NCBI RefSeq assembly: GCF_000619805.1
Contig: NZ_JHUV01000014.1
Coordinates: 1 to 49,896, forward strand
Length of the DNA stretch: 49,896 nucleotides
Reading direction: 5' to 3'
Source: Sulfurihydrogenibium subterraneum DSM 15120
GTDB taxonomy: Bacteria > Aquificota > Aquificia > Aquificales > Hydrogenothermaceae
Numbering within the stretch: the stretch's first letter is position 1; the number at the start of each line of letters is the position of its first letter. The translations under genes were made by a program, and so were the position numbers. Below the pieces are notes generated by a model. It saw only the letters and a list, made by a program, of their open reading frames with translations. It ran no database searches and had not been told where the DNA came from. This document shows, piece after piece, positions 49,479 through 49,896 of the stretch.

Positions 49479-49730
49479 TTACTTTTGTTCAGCTGGTTTT
49501 TGTTCTCCTGCTGGTTGTTGCTCAGCACCTTGTTGTGCAGGTTGTTGCTCAGCTGGAGCTGCTTGTTGCTCAGCTGGAGCTGGAGCTTGTTGCTCAGCTG
49601 GAGCTGGAGCTTGTTGCTCAGCTGGAGCTGGAGCTTGTTGCTCAGCTGGTTGTTCTTCTTTCTTTTGGCAGCTGAAAAGTAAAGATGCTGATAATACAGC
49701 TGCTACAGAACCGAGTACTAATTTTTTCAT
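49479..49730 (-). CDS. Small Ala/Pro/Glu/Gln-repeat lipoprotein
   Basis: An 83-residue lipoprotein: signal with lipobox LLFSC (Cys at about 21), a short KKEEQ linker, then nearly the whole mature part built of AEQQAPAP repeats, with looser copies towards the C-terminus. Encoded by three perfect 24-bp repeats (49567-49638) and degenerate copies. It likely forms an extended periplasmic spacer. GAGG precedes the ATG by 8 bases. No family assigned. Confidence 0.85.
   Translation of the reverse strand: MKKLVLGSVAAVLSASLLFSCQKKEEQPAEQQAPAPAEQQAPAPAEQQAPAPAEQQAAPAEQQPAQQGAEQQPAGEQKPAEQK
49567..49638. repeat. Three perfect 24-bp tandem repeats inside the lipoprotein gene
   Basis: Units at 49567-49590, 49591-49614 and 49615-49638 are identical, and a 21-base variant lacking one codon precedes them (49546-49566). 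Each unit encodes eight residues, so gain or loss of a unit keeps the frame; the tract should vary in length between strains. Confidence 0.9.
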
Positions 49731-49843
49731 TACAGATACCTCCTCAAAAAATTTTGATAAAAATTATAACATAAAAATTAGCATTTTTTCAAATTTTTGT
49801 ATAAGTTCTATACATCATGAACACCCACACCTAAAAAATTTTA

Positions 49844-49896
49844 TCACATTTTATTAAGCATGTCTGCAGGAGTTTTATATCCTAAAGAGTAGTGCG
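49844..49896 (-). CDS. C-terminal end of a DDE transposase (partial, runs off the window)
   Basis: The last 16 codons before TGA (49844-49846) read HYSLGYKTPADMLNKM, the conserved end of integrase-core transposases of the IS3/IS481 type (usually RPHxxLGYKTP). The codon cut by the window edge ends in CG, consistent with the Pro of that motif. The rest of the element lies to the right of the window. No terminal repeat can be recognised in the 113 bases between it and the lipoprotein gene. Confidence 0.75.
   Translation of the reverse strand, partial: HYSLGYKTPADMLNKM

Noticed and set aside
49471-49857. Cys/Ser/Gly-rich plus-strand frame over the repeat lipoprotein
   Set aside because: It is the antisense reading of the GC-rich AEQQAPAP repeats; the minus-strand frame has a lipobox signal and ribosome site.

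Overview
The window looks like chromosome from a thermophilic, Gram-negative member of the Aquificota, most likely a Sulfurihydrogenibium-like Hydrogenothermaceae. This is inferred from low GC, Lys/Glu/Ile-rich proteins, and a mix of outer-membrane functions (type II secretion secretin, TonB receptor, porin, LpxL-like acyltransferase) with genes common in thermophiles (SAM hydroxide adenosyltransferase, archaeal-type riboflavin reductase, GH57 branching enzyme). No rRNA or tRNA gene was seen, so the placement rests on gene content only. Coding density is very high and no gene-free stretch exceeds 300 bases.

Layout. 0-11 kb: a surface lipoprotein gene, then a type II secretion system split into two divergent operons from one 68-bp promoter region: gspC-G-I-J-F to the left and gspM-L-E-D-N-K to the right. 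11.1-12.7 kb: a TnpB-only IS200/IS605-type element whose right end truncates a sulfide:quinone reductase-like gene; the remnant is preceded by a NifX-like gene and pterin dehydratase. 13.7-16.2 kb: a six-gene metal/redox operon (cysteine-free thioredoxin-like protein, GufA-type ZIP transporter, tiny FeoB-associated-like Cys-rich protein, small membrane protein with paired histidines, Tat-exported molybdopterin oxidoreductase). Convergent to it is a di-heme cytochrome c peroxidase gene that carries almost the same 17-bp operator. 17.4-23.3 kb: a packed operon of two tandem coiled-coil membrane proteins, HAD hydrolase, cmk, SAM hydrolase, ychF and an AAA-ATPase/nuclease protein. 23.4-26.2 kb (minus): porin, orphan antitoxin, hisA. 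26.3-34.2 kb: a TonB uptake operon (receptor, membrane polyferredoxin, exbB, an Rpn-family nuclease, exbD, tonB) running into rnhA and radA. 34.3-40.5 kb: ilvB-ilvN-(unknown)-ilvC, then phospholipid, riboflavin and molybdopterin genes and a cupredoxin-like lipoprotein. 40.5-49.4 kb (minus): MFS transporter, pseudouridine synthase, HU, acyltransferase, Nudix, UbiD decarboxylase, DUF502 protein, SppA-like protease, dUTPase and GH57 branching enzyme. The window ends with a repeat-rich lipoprotein and the last codons of a DDE transposase.

How the genes work together: the T2SS cassette encodes most of one secretion machine, lacking only the prepilin peptidase and gspH here. The Ton cassette should energise import through the adjacent receptor, and the polyferredoxin could reduce an imported metal or its chelate. 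The operator shared by the peroxidase gene and the ZIP/thioredoxin-like operon suggests one Fur/PerR-type regulator ties peroxide defence to metal handling. The points most worth following are this shared operator, the TnpB element with its predicted guide RNA and broken SQR gene, the Rpn nuclease lodged inside the exbB-exbD-tonB operon, a GspK with no leader peptide, and an apparently leaderless gspM mRNA.
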